NCBI GenBank assembly: GCA_023703555.1
Contig: CP097968.1
Span: 269,451-333,450, forward strand
Source: SAR86 cluster bacterium
GTDB lineage: Bacteria > Pseudomonadota > Gammaproteobacteria > Magnimaribacterales > TMED112
DNA length: 64,000 nucleotides
Direction: 5' to 3'
Numbering within the stretch: the first letter of the stretch is position 1; each line of letters opens with the position of its first letter. Shown piece by piece: positions 1 through 8,587 of the stretch. The notes beneath the pieces were generated by a model. That model saw only the letters and a list, made by a program, of their open reading frames with translations, made no database searches and had not been told where the DNA came from. The position numbers and the translations under genes are program-made.

Positions 1-105
1 AGAGGGCCAAGTCATATAGTTGAATTGGAGAGTGATGGTTATATCAATACCGACGATTTAAATAAAGTAGATATTAAGAATATTTTTGGGAGGCTAAAGA
101 ATTAA
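1..105 (+). CDS. 3' end of an unidentified gene upstream of rsmH (partial)
   Basis: An open frame enters the window at base 1 and runs 34 codons to TAA at 103-105. The fragment is polar and ends in IFGRLKN; I do not recognise a family. In many gammaproteobacteria mraZ lies here, but this tail does not look like MraZ to me. The stop overlaps the proposed AUU start of rsmH, so the gene is probably co-transcribed with the dcw cluster. It could be an unrelated upstream gene; the fragment is too short to decide. Confidence 0.5.
   Translation, partial: RGPSHIVELESDGYINTDDLNKVDIKNIFGRLKN
88..93 (+). promoter_or_regulatory. Strong Shine-Dalgarno that decides the rsmH start
   Basis: GGGAGG at 88-93 lies 7 bases before ATT at 101. 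The alternative TTG at 122 has no comparable purine-rich element in front of it. This spacing supports initiation at AUU 101. Confidence 0.6.
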
Positions 106-1000
106 GCATAAGTCTGTCCTATTGAAGGAATCAATTGATAATCTTGTTATTGATAAAAATGGGATTTACGTTGACTGCACTTTCGGAGCGGGTGGACATT
201 CTGCTGAGATTCTCAAGAAACTAACTCCCAACGGTAGATTATTTAGTTTTGATCTAGATGAGGAATCTAAAATAATCTCTAAGAAAATCAAACAACAAAA
301 TTTTAAATTTACGCTTGATAATTTTAAAAATATTTCTAACTACTTTTGTGAAAACCAGGTCTCTGGGGTTTTGCTAGATTGTGGCGTCTCTTCACCGCAG
401 ATTGATACTTCACACAGAGGTTTTAGCTTTAATAAAGATGCCCCACTTGATATGCGTTTTGGTAAGACAATTCGTAATGATGCAAAGAAAATTGTTAATA
501 ATTACTCAATTGATGAGCTAACTAGTATTTTTAAAAATTTTGGACAGGAAGAAGAATCTAGAAAGATTGCTAAACAAATTGCAATTGAAAGAGAAAAAAA
601 TGAGATCCAAACTACCTTACAACTTGCAGGACTCATAAGAAAGACTAAAAAAAAATACACTAAAAATAATCCAGCAACAAAAGTCTTTCAAGCGATAAGA
701 ATGGAAATAAATGATGAGGTTGGAAATTTAAGGTGTTGCTTGCAGGCACTAGAAAAAATTTTAAAAAAACGTGGAAGAGCTTTGATCATTACTTTTCATT
801 CAATTGAAGATAGGATTATAAAAGATTATATCAGCACTGATATTCCTCTTCATGAAAGAGATTTGCCTTTGAAAGATGATTCGGTTGCAAAATCAAAATT
901 CAAACTTTTAGCTACAATTTTTCCATCAGCTCAAGAGTTACAATCAAATAAGAGATCAAGAAGTGCTAAGCTAAGAGTCTTAGAGAAGTATGAAAATTAA
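101..1000 (+). CDS. rsmH: 16S rRNA (cytosine1402-N4)-methyltransferase RsmH (MraW)
   Basis: RsmH uses S-adenosylmethionine to methylate N4 of C1402 in the ribosomal P site. The SAM-binding DCTFGAGGHS lies at about residues 25-34, followed by LLDCGVSSPQ and, near the C-terminus, ITFHSIEDRIIK. The usual start codons give only TTG at 122, which would cut off the family's N-terminal H-x-S-V-L-L motif. Reading from ATT at 101 restores KHKSVLL and places a GGGAGG ribosome-binding site 7 bases upstream, so I choose AUU and a protein of about 299 residues. It is the first recognised gene of the dcw cluster and overlaps ftsL by 11 bases. The function is secure; the start is inference. Confidence 0.93.
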   Translation: MKHKSVLLKESIDNLVIDKNGIYVDCTFGAGGHSAEILKKLTPNGRLFSFDLDEESKIISKKIKQQNFKFTLDNFKNISNYFCENQVSGVLLDCGVSSPQIDTSHRGFSFNKDAPLDMRFGKTIRNDAKKIVNNYSIDELTSIFKNFGQEEESRKIAKQIAIEREKNEIQTTLQLAGLIRKTKKKYTKNNPATKVFQAIRMEINDEVGNLRCCLQALEKILKKRGRALIITFHSIEDRIIKDYISTDIPLHERDLPLKDDSVAKSKFKLLATIFPSAQELQSNKRSRSAKLRVLEKYEN

Positions 1001-1232
1001 AGTTTTTGTTTTTATCTTTTTAGTTGGGACTCTTGCCCTTATTTCTCTAGTAAAAACATATCTTGTATTTGAATACAAAAGAAACTTTTCATATCTTTCG
1101 GAATTGGAACAAAAAGTCCAAAATTATAAAAACGAGCAATCAAAGCTCAATGTAGAAATATCAATTATTGAGACAGAGATTTATTCTTTTAAAAATGTAA
1201 ATCTTGATTCTCCTGGTTCAAATATAAGATAA
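990..1232 (+). CDS. ftsL: Cell division protein FtsL
   Basis: An 80-residue bitopic protein with a short cytoplasmic N-terminus, one membrane segment at about residues 4-26, and a periplasmic coiled-coil part (SYLSELEQKVQNYKNEQSKL). FtsL joins FtsB and FtsQ in the complex that activates FtsWI septal peptidoglycan synthesis. FtsL proteins diverge greatly in sequence, so the call rests on size, topology and position between rsmH and ftsI. It overlaps rsmH by 11 bases and its stop directly abuts the ftsI start. It is shorter than the roughly 120-residue E. coli protein. Confidence 0.85.
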   Translation: MKIKVFVFIFLVGTLALISLVKTYLVFEYKRNFSYLSELEQKVQNYKNEQSKLNVEISIIETEIYSFKNVNLDSPGSNIR

Positions 1233-2816
1233 ATGAATAAACTTCGATTTGTTTTTTTAATGTTGGGATTGTTTTTAATAGTACCTACTCTGCAAATTTT
1301 AAATCTCAACTCACAAAAAGATAGATTCATAATTGCAGGTAAAAGCAAATCAACCGTCATGCAGAAGATTGATATTCCTAGAAAGAAAATTTTTGATAGA
1401 AATAATAATGAATTGGCTTCAAGCATTCTACGTGCAACTTTAATTTTTAAAAATAAGGAAGAAAAAAGATCAGCGCAAAAATTTGCCCAAGAAAATGGAA
1501 AAAAAATTTTTCTTTCTTCCAGTAGAAGGCTTTATTTTGAGTCCTCTTTGTCAAGCAAATTTATTCAAGACATGAAAAAATTTTGTGAATGCAAGATTAT
1601 TAAAGAGGATATTTACAGAAGATACTATCCGTATGGCTCAATTGTAAGCCCTTTACTTGGTTTTGCAGGTATTGATGGAGGTCTTGAAGGGCTTGAAAAA
1701 TCTTTTGATTCATTACTTTCTTCAGAACAGATTAAGGAGACATTCCTCAGAGACGCAAAACAAAAAAAATTAAAAGGAAATTTAGAAAATTTTAATAATA
1801 GCTTTACAACTTCCGGACTAAAACTAACTATAGATATATCTCTTCAACACCTTTTGTTTAACGAATTAAAGAAATCTATATCATATGCGCGCGCTAAAGG
1901 TGGATCTGCAATTGCCATGAATGCAAAAAATGGAGAGATTCTTGCATTAGTCAGCTTTCCTTCTTTCAATCCAAATAACTCTCAAAGAGTTGCTGTAAGG
2001 AATAAAGCTATAGACGATTTATTTGAACCTGGATCATTAATTAAACCACTAACTGTAGCAGGCGCTCTCTCAAATAACATTATTACCAAAGAATCATTAA
2101 TAAATACAAATCCGGGTTTTATAACCATCTCAGGCTTTAAGAAAACTGAAGCTGGAGGAAAAAACTTTGGAATAATTTCACCAAAACAAATCATTTCTAA
2201 ATCTTCACAGATTGGAATTGCAAAGATAGTCATAGAGATGCATCAAGATAAAATAATAGAGAATTTATATAACTTTGGCATTGGAGAAAATTTAGATATA
2301 AATTGGCTTGGTTTTCTAAGTGGAAACTTAATTAATAAAGATAAGCTCTATGATATAGATAAAGCCTCTATTGGTTATGGATATCTAATGCATACCAACC
2401 TTTTGCAAATTGCACGTGCATACTCTGTATTTGCAAATAATGGCTTTAGAGTTGAGCCAAAGATAATTTACGGTTCAGAAACAGTTTTAAAGAAGGTTAT
2501 TAGTGCAGATGTCGCGAATTATGTTCTCGAAGCTTTGCGAGAAACAATAACAGATGGAACTGCGTTAAATTTGAAGGACTCGCCGATAGAAATTGCTGGT
2601 AAAACAGGCACTACTGAGAAATATATTGTTGGTGAAGGTTATGTTTCTGGTAAATATATTTCAAGTTTTGCATCAATTTTTCCATATGATGATCCAGAGT
2701 TTATAGTGATAGTATCAATTGATGAACCTGATCCAGATAATTATTTTGCAGGATCTGTAGCAGCACCTTTTGTAAAAAATATATCTAATCAAATAATCAG
2801 TTTTGGAAGAGAATGA
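1233..2816 (+). CDS. ftsI: Septal peptidoglycan transpeptidase FtsI (PBP3)
   Basis: A class B penicillin-binding protein of 527 residues that crosslinks peptidoglycan at the septum together with FtsW. A membrane anchor lies at residues 5-25, followed by the non-penicillin-binding module and then the transpeptidase domain. The catalytic SLIK tetrad has Ser268 and the KTG box starts at Lys457 (GKTGTT). The second motif reads SSQ at 324-326, where E. coli and most relatives have SSN; this substitution is unusual. The ATG follows the ftsL stop directly and the gene overlaps murE by 4 bases (ATGA). Family assignment is certain. Confidence 0.96.
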   Translation: MNKLRFVFLMLGLFLIVPTLQILNLNSQKDRFIIAGKSKSTVMQKIDIPRKKIFDRNNNELASSILRATLIFKNKEEKRSAQKFAQENGKKIFLSSSRRLYFESSLSSKFIQDMKKFCECKIIKEDIYRRYYPYGSIVSPLLGFAGIDGGLEGLEKSFDSLLSSEQIKETFLRDAKQKKLKGNLENFNNSFTTSGLKLTIDISLQHLLFNELKKSISYARAKGGSAIAMNAKNGEILALVSFPSFNPNNSQRVAVRNKAIDDLFEPGSLIKPLTVAGALSNNIITKESLINTNPGFITISGFKKTEAGGKNFGIISPKQIISKSSQIGIAKIVIEMHQDKIIENLYNFGIGENLDINWLGFLSGNLINKDKLYDIDKASIGYGYLMHTNLLQIARAYSVFANNGFRVEPKIIYGSETVLKKVISADVANYVLEALRETITDGTALNLKDSPIEIAGKTGTTEKYIVGEGYVSGKYISSFASIFPYDDPEFIVIVSIDEPDPDNYFAGSVAAPFVKNISNQIISFGRE

Positions 2817-4204
2817 ATCCATTAAAAGAGAAATTCAATGAGTACAACTTTGTAGATCATACAGACGATGTAAGAGAGGATTCAGCTTTTCTGATGTTAA
2901 AAGGCTCTGAAAAATATGTCTCTTCAATTAATGCAGCAAACCCAAAATTTACTATAGGGCAACTTAATATCGGTTTAAGAGACTCAAATTTTGTGCAAAT
3001 TGAAGGATTAGATACAAATTTTATAAAATGGATAGATGAATGCTATGAAATAAATCAAAAAAAGTTTAATAATTTTTTTGTTACTGGCACTAATGGTAAA
3101 TCTAGTGTTTTAAGTTTTTTAAGCCAAATCTTAAGTAATCAAAAAATCAATCATGCATCAATGGGGACTCTAGGTTCATTCATTAATAATATAAATATAC
3201 ATAACCAAAGACTTACTACAGAGACTCCGGTATTTATCAGAAATTTTCAAAAAAAATGTATCAAAAATAATGTAAAAAGTATTTTATATGAAGCATCCTC
3301 TGTAGGCATTGATCAAAATAGATTAGAGGGTCTTTCAGTAGATCATCTGAGCTTTTCAAATATCACTCATGATCATCTTGATTATCACGAAAATTTTGAA
3401 AACTATTTAGAGGCAAAATTAAAAATTGTTAGGAAATGCACAAACACTTTTACCTATTGGAAAGATACAGACCACAAGAAAAAAATTCAAGAAAATTTTT
3501 TTGGTAAAAATAGTTTTACAATTTCTCTTAAAGATATTTCATCCGATATTTTTATTGATGTCCATCACATATCTCCAGATGGAATAATCGAATTTACTTC
3601 ACACACACCTTGGGGAAGGGTAAACGCAAGTGTTTTGCTTTATGCAGAGTATAACCTTATAAATTTATTTCTATCCTTGCCGTATTTAATGAATTATGGC
3701 CTTAAACTATGTGATTTTCAGAAAGCTCTCGAAAAGCTTAAAGTTCCACTAGGTAGATTCAATAAATTTATGATGAATGATAAGACAATTTATGTTGATT
3801 ATGCTCATACACCAGACGGTCTAGATAAATTACTTTACTCAACAATGATGCTTGAAAAGAAAAAAATAAATTTAGTATTTGGATGTGGAGGAGAAAGAGA
3901 TCTAGAGAAAAGAGCAATGATGGGAAAAGTTGCTGATAGTTATTGCGAAAAGATTTATATTACAAATGACAATCCAAGATCCGAAGACCCGCTTACAATA
4001 TTTCAAATGATTAAAAATGGTATCAAGTCTAGCAAAACCTTCTTTATTGAGGATAGAGGTGAAGCAATAAAAAAATCCATAGCAGATTTGCAAAAAAATG
4101 AAATATTAATAATAGCTGGGAAGGGTCATGAAAATTTTCAAATAGTAAGTGAAGAAAAATATATTTTTTCTGATATAGAGGTAGTAAAAAAGTGTTTAAA
4201 GTAA
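2813..4204 (+). CDS. murE: UDP-MurNAc-tripeptide ligase MurE
   Basis: This cytoplasmic Mur ligase adds the third amino acid to UDP-MurNAc-L-Ala-D-Glu using ATP. The P-loop TGTNGKSS lies at residues 91-98, the central-domain SNITHDHLDYH motif follows, and DNPRSEDP at about 386-393 is the signature for meso-diaminopimelate rather than lysine. The paired asparagines of the central domain (YNLINLF) are kept. At 463 residues it is slightly short for the family. The start overlaps the end of ftsI by ATGA, and the gene overlaps murF by 13 bases. Confidence 0.96.
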   Translation: MNPLKEKFNEYNFVDHTDDVREDSAFLMLKGSEKYVSSINAANPKFTIGQLNIGLRDSNFVQIEGLDTNFIKWIDECYEINQKKFNNFFVTGTNGKSSVLSFLSQILSNQKINHASMGTLGSFINNINIHNQRLTTETPVFIRNFQKKCIKNNVKSILYEASSVGIDQNRLEGLSVDHLSFSNITHDHLDYHENFENYLEAKLKIVRKCTNTFTYWKDTDHKKKIQENFFGKNSFTISLKDISSDIFIDVHHISPDGIIEFTSHTPWGRVNASVLLYAEYNLINLFLSLPYLMNYGLKLCDFQKALEKLKVPLGRFNKFMMNDKTIYVDYAHTPDGLDKLLYSTMMLEKKKINLVFGCGGERDLEKRAMMGKVADSYCEKIYITNDNPRSEDPLTIFQMIKNGIKSSKTFFIEDRGEAIKKSIADLQKNEILIIAGKGHENFQIVSEEKYIFSDIEVVKKCLK

Positions 4205-5349
4205 ACTCACTCAAGAAAATTTCTGATTATGCAAATTTTCTAGGTATTGATTATGATGGTGAAGATTTTATAGTTGAAGGTATTTCGTTTGACACACGAA
4301 AAAGCAAAAGAAATCAACTGTTTATCCCTCTAAAAGGAGAAAATTTTGATGGTAATGATTTCCTTCAAAAAGCAATTGATTTGGGCTGTGTGGTCCTAAC
4401 TAACAAAAAGTTTTTCAAGAATTCGTTGATTGTTGAAGATGTATACACATCTCTCTTAAGGCTTTGCGCACTACAACTCCAAAAAAGCCGAGTATCAACT
4501 ATTTTTATAACTGGAAGCTTCGGAAAAACGACAATTAAAGATATGCTCAAACATGTATTAGGTAATAAATGTCATGCAAGCTTGGAGAACCAAAATAATG
4601 AATTTGGTGTTCCATATACAATTTTGAGTTTGAAGGATGAACATGAAGATATTGTCATTGAATTTGGAGCAAGAAAAAGCGGTGATTTCAATAAATTCGC
4701 AAAGTTTCTTAAATGCGATGCCTTTATATTGACAGGCATATCTAATAGCCATCTTGAAACTTTTAAAAGTGAATTAAATACTGAGAGAACTAAGCTGAGA
4801 TTAAGAGAGTGTTTAAAAGATTCAAATAATTTTATTGATGGAAGACAAATTAAATATCAAAACTATAAAGAGAAAAATATTGAAATTATAAGGAAGACTC
4901 TTAAACTGCTTGATAAAAAAAGATCAATTAATTTTGATCATTTTGAAGCATCTGCAGGAAGGGGAAACATTATAAAAAAATATAATGGAGAGATAATTGA
5001 TCAAACTTATAATGCAAGCCCAAGTACTGTTTTAGCAACGTTAATGGAATTTGATCCTAAAAAGACAACGGCAATTTTAGGAGATATGGCGGAACTTGGA
5101 GACAAAGAATTGGAAATACATATTAACTTATTAAGAGTTTTAAAAAATAAATCTGTTTATGTTACAGGTAATTTATTTAAAAAAGCCTCTGACATATTAT
5201 CTCTCAAATCAATAACTTACTTTAAAAATGAATACGACTTTCCTAAAGAAACTTTATTAGAACGATTAAGAAACAATGAAAAAGTTTATATTAAGGGATC
5301 ACGAAGTAGTAGAATGGAACGCTACGTAGATATTCTGAAAAATGGTTGA
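4192..5349 (+). CDS. murF: UDP-MurNAc-tripeptide:D-Ala-D-Ala ligase MurF
   Basis: MurF adds D-Ala-D-Ala to finish the UDP-MurNAc-pentapeptide. The P-loop is GSFGKTT at about 108-114, the N-terminal domain shows SFDTRKSKRNQLFIPLKGEN, and the C-terminal domain contains DQTYNASPSTVLA. At 385 residues it is about 65 shorter than E. coli MurF. Most of the loss is in the central domain, where a clear G-x-H-N-x-x-N motif is not visible. It starts at GTG 4192 inside murE and overlaps mraY by 8 bases. The call also rests on the murE-murF-mraY order. Confidence 0.92.
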   Translation: MFKVNSLKKISDYANFLGIDYDGEDFIVEGISFDTRKSKRNQLFIPLKGENFDGNDFLQKAIDLGCVVLTNKKFFKNSLIVEDVYTSLLRLCALQLQKSRVSTIFITGSFGKTTIKDMLKHVLGNKCHASLENQNNEFGVPYTILSLKDEHEDIVIEFGARKSGDFNKFAKFLKCDAFILTGISNSHLETFKSELNTERTKLRLRECLKDSNNFIDGRQIKYQNYKEKNIEIIRKTLKLLDKKRSINFDHFEASAGRGNIIKKYNGEIIDQTYNASPSTVLATLMEFDPKKTTAILGDMAELGDKELEIHINLLRVLKNKSVYVTGNLFKKASDILSLKSITYFKNEYDFPKETLLERLRNNEKVYIKGSRSSRMERYVDILKNG

Positions 5350-6424
5350 ACTAATAGTAAGTTTCCTCTTCGATGAGATAAGTTTCTTTAATCTTTTTTC
5401 TTATCTTTCCACAAGAACAATCTTATCGACCCTAACAAGTCTTCTGCTGGTCTTAATTTTTGGGGAAGGCTTTATAAGATTAATTAGCTCTTTTCAGTTC
5501 AACCAAACTTTTGATGGTAGAGCTCCTAATAGACACATGGTGAAACATGGCACTCCAACGATGGGTGGTATTTTGATAGTTTCCAGCGTACTTATTTCTG
5601 GCATTTTATGGGGAAACTTATTTGATAAATATCTAATATTGGGGCTAATCTGCATAGTTGGATTTGCAATAATCGGTTTTATTGATGACTACAAAAAAGT
5701 AAAGATAGAGAGTTCAAAAGGCCTATCATCAATTGAAAAAATTTTTTTTCAATCAATATTGGCTGGGATTATATCAATTTCATTATTTATGCTGGCAGAG
5801 AGTAAAAATGAATTAATTTACATTGTTCCTTTTTTCAAAAATATTGCTTTGGATTTAGGTATCTTTTTCATATTTATTTCGATATTTATTATTGTAGGAA
5901 GTTCAAATGCTGTTAACTTGACAGATGGATTAGATGGCTTGGCAATTTTGCCAGTAATATTAATTGCTTCTGCTTTAGGTATTATTGCTTGGGCTGCAGG
6001 AAATGTTATAGCATCAGATTATCTATACATACCATATGTAGAGGACACTGGAGAATTGTTAGTTTTATGTGGTGCACTAGTTGGGGCGGGCATTGGTTTT
6101 CTTTGGTTTAATGCTTACCCAGCACAAATCTTCATGGGGGATGTTGGCTCATTATCCATGGGTGCCTTTATAGCTTATATTGCTATAGTTGTTCGCCATG
6201 AAATTGTTTTTGCTGTCATGTCTGCCGTTTTTGTTATGGAGGCTTTGAGTGTAATAATACAAGTTGGATCATTTAAAATAAGAAGGAAAAGAGTTTTTAA
6301 AATGGCCCCTATACATCATCATTTTGAGTTAAGTGGATGGAAAGAGCCAAAGATAATAGTTAGGTTCTGGATTTTGACTTTTATTTTTGTTCTTCTAGGC
6401 TTGTCCCTCCTTAAAATACGATGA
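5342..6424 (+). CDS. mraY: Phospho-MurNAc-pentapeptide translocase MraY
   Basis: An integral membrane enzyme that transfers phospho-MurNAc-pentapeptide to undecaprenyl phosphate, giving lipid I. About ten hydrophobic segments are visible. The conserved motifs are present: HGTPTMGG near residues 71-78, IDDYKK with Asp115/Asp116, NLTDGLDGLA with Asp195, FMGDVGS, and the cytoplasmic PIHHHFE loop. At 360 residues it matches the E. coli length. It overlaps murF by 8 and murD by 4 bases (ATGA). Confidence 0.97.
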   Translation: MVELIVSFLFDEISFFNLFSYLSTRTILSTLTSLLLVLIFGEGFIRLISSFQFNQTFDGRAPNRHMVKHGTPTMGGILIVSSVLISGILWGNLFDKYLILGLICIVGFAIIGFIDDYKKVKIESSKGLSSIEKIFFQSILAGIISISLFMLAESKNELIYIVPFFKNIALDLGIFFIFISIFIIVGSSNAVNLTDGLDGLAILPVILIASALGIIAWAAGNVIASDYLYIPYVEDTGELLVLCGALVGAGIGFLWFNAYPAQIFMGDVGSLSMGAFIAYIAIVVRHEIVFAVMSAVFVMEALSVIIQVGSFKIRRKRVFKMAPIHHHFELSGWKEPKIIVRFWILTFIFVLLGLSLLKIR

Positions 6425-7494
6425 AAAAAATTATTCTTGGCTATGGATCAACTGGGAAATCTTTTGAAAAATACTTAAAGAAAAACTCCGAAAAATATTT
6501 AATTTATGATCACTTAGAAGAAAAAAGTCAACTAAAGAAGAATGAACTTAATAAATTTGACACTTTTTATGTATCCCCAGGTATAAGGTTAGAAGATTTA
6601 TTTTCAAAAACAGATCTTCAAAAAAAGACTTTCCTAACAGACTTAGATATTTTTTTTAAAAAAAATTCCTCTTATAAGATTGGCATAACTGGCACAAATG
6701 GTAAAAGTACATTTGCATACTATCTTTTTCAATATTTAAGTTTATCCACAAAGGTGTCTTTAGTCGGAAATATTGGGAAGCCAATGCTCGAATGTATAGG
6801 CTCAACTGCAAGATTTACAATTATTGAGCTTTCGAGCTTCCAACTGCATAAGATGAAAAAAAATTTTTTAGATCTCTCTGTCATTACCAATATTCAAACG
6901 GACCATTTGGATTATCATGGAAATCAAAAAAACTATGTAGATGCAAAGTTACGAATTTGTATTGATGGAAAAAAAACCTTTTTTTTAGACCAAAGTAAGA
7001 ACTTAAAGATACAGGCAAAAAGTATTGCCAAATATGTCTTGCCAGCTAAAAATATAGACTCTATCAAGCTCAAGCCACTCCGGCATCGGCTGGAAAGGGT
7101 TAACAAGAATGTCCTAAATGATTCAAAATCGACAAATTCCCATTCTCTACTTTATGCACTAAAAAAAACTAAATTTAAGGGTGATTTAATTATCTGTGGC
7201 AGCCCACATAAAGAAAACTTGAGTAAAATAAAGATTGTGGGTCCAAAAAGAGTTTGGATTTTTGGAAAGCATAGATTTGAGCTAAAGAATCTAGTTGAAC
7301 ACAGAGACCTACACATCGAAGAAAATCTACTACTGGTTTTAAAGAAAATATTTAAAATTGATTTGAATTCAAGAGTGCTTTTTTCTCCGGGAAATCCAAG
7401 TGGTGAAGATTTTAACAATTTCGAGGAGCGTGGTGATTATTTCAAAAAGATTGTGTTGGAGGTCTTAAATGAGCAGAAAGGAAAGTCTATTTGA
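6421..7494 (+). CDS. murD: UDP-MurNAc-L-Ala:D-Glu ligase MurD, unusually short
   Basis: MurD adds D-glutamate to UDP-MurNAc-L-Ala. The sequence shows an N-terminal nucleotide-binding fold (ILGYGSTGKS), the P-loop GTNGKS at about 91-96, ELSSFQL, TNIQTDHLDYHG, RHRLERV, NDSKSTNSHS and a C-terminal FSPGNPSGEDF. It has 357 residues against 438 in E. coli. The segment between the DHLDYH and HRLE motifs is roughly halved and lacks the G-x-H-N-x-x-N element. The C-terminal glycine-rich turn is also altered (CGSPHKEN). The position between mraY and ftsW supports the call. A 26-base overlap with ftsW follows. Confidence 0.93.
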   Translation: MKKIILGYGSTGKSFEKYLKKNSEKYLIYDHLEEKSQLKKNELNKFDTFYVSPGIRLEDLFSKTDLQKKTFLTDLDIFFKKNSSYKIGITGTNGKSTFAYYLFQYLSLSTKVSLVGNIGKPMLECIGSTARFTIIELSSFQLHKMKKNFLDLSVITNIQTDHLDYHGNQKNYVDAKLRICIDGKKTFFLDQSKNLKIQAKSIAKYVLPAKNIDSIKLKPLRHRLERVNKNVLNDSKSTNSHSLLYALKKTKFKGDLIICGSPHKENLSKIKIVGPKRVWIFGKHRFELKNLVEHRDLHIEENLLLVLKKIFKIDLNSRVLFSPGNPSGEDFNNFEERGDYFKKIVLEVLNEQKGKSI

Positions 7495-8587
7495 TTTATA
7501 CCTTTTGGTCCCTATTTTTTGCCTTACTCTAATAAGTATTGTATTTATTTTTTCATCATCTAATGTTGTCGCATATGATAATTACCAAGACCCATTCTTT
7601 TTTTTAAAAAGACAGATTATTGCTCTTTCAATATCTTTAATTATTTTTTCAATATTTATCTTTATTCCATTATCTTTTTATCGTGAGAATGGAGCTCTAA
7701 TGATAATAGTGACATTTTTTTTACTAATTCTTGTTTTGATCCCTTGGATAGGTAAAGAGGTAAATGGTAGCAGAAGGTGGCTTGATCTTGGTTTTTTTAA
7801 TCTTCAACCGTCTGAGGTGGCAAAAATCTTTATTCCTTTGTATTTATGTGGATACTGTTTACGAAGAAAAGAGCAACTAGAGAGCTCATGGTGGGGATTT
7901 CTTAAACCTTTGGCTATTGTTGGTATATGTTGTTGCCTTCTATTGCTTGAACCTGATCTTGGAGCAACAGTTGTTTTATTTATGATAGGACTGTCAATCC
8001 TTTTTGTAGGTGGTGCAAAGACTTCACAGCTTTTTACTCTTGGTTTTATTTTTTTAATAATAATCTCAATTTTTGTTTACTTTGACGAAGTAAGGGCTAC
8101 AAGGGTTTTAAGTTTCTCAGATCCTTTTGATGATCCTCAGAATACAGATTATCAGCTTCTTAATGCCTTAATTGCGTCTGTACAAGGGGGTATATTTGGT
8201 ATGGGAATCGGAGAGAGCACACAAAAATATTTTTTCCTTCCCGAAGCCCATACGGACTTTATATTTTCAATTTACGTTGAAGAAACAGGAATAACTGGGA
8301 TGACAGTATTATTTTTGTTATATTTCACCATTTTTTTCCGTCTTGCTCACTTAACAAGCACCTCATTTAAAAGAGGATATTTATTAAATTCATTATTTTT
8401 ATTGTCTTTTGCATTAATTTTTTTCTTTCAGACTATTTTGAATGTTTTTGTAAACTTAGGCTTATTACCGACGAAAGGACTTGCTTTACCTTTTGTTAGT
8501 TATGGGGGTTCAAGCGCTATAATGAATTTTCTTATACTATCAATTACATTAAGAGCTAGCTGGGAGTTCAGAAATAATATCAAATGA
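7469..8587 (+). CDS. ftsW: Septal peptidoglycan glycosyltransferase FtsW
   Basis: A SEDS-family polytopic membrane protein of 372 residues with about ten membrane segments; it polymerises lipid II at the septum with FtsI. Recognisable family blocks are NGSRRWLDLGFFNLQPSEVAK, LLLEPDLGATVV, LLNALIASVQGGIFGMGIGES, LPEAHTDFIFS and LPFVSYGGSS. The ATG at 7469 lies inside the end of murD. The stop overlaps the murG start by ATGA, the usual tight coupling in this cluster. Confidence 0.96.
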   Translation: MSRKESLFDLYLLVPIFCLTLISIVFIFSSSNVVAYDNYQDPFFFLKRQIIALSISLIIFSIFIFIPLSFYRENGALMIIVTFFLLILVLIPWIGKEVNGSRRWLDLGFFNLQPSEVAKIFIPLYLCGYCLRRKEQLESSWWGFLKPLAIVGICCCLLLLEPDLGATVVLFMIGLSILFVGGAKTSQLFTLGFIFLIIISIFVYFDEVRATRVLSFSDPFDDPQNTDYQLLNALIASVQGGIFGMGIGESTQKYFFLPEAHTDFIFSIYVEETGITGMTVLFLLYFTIFFRLAHLTSTSFKRGYLLNSLFLLSFALIFFFQTILNVFVNLGLLPTKGLALPFVSYGGSSAIMNFLILSITLRASWEFRNNIK

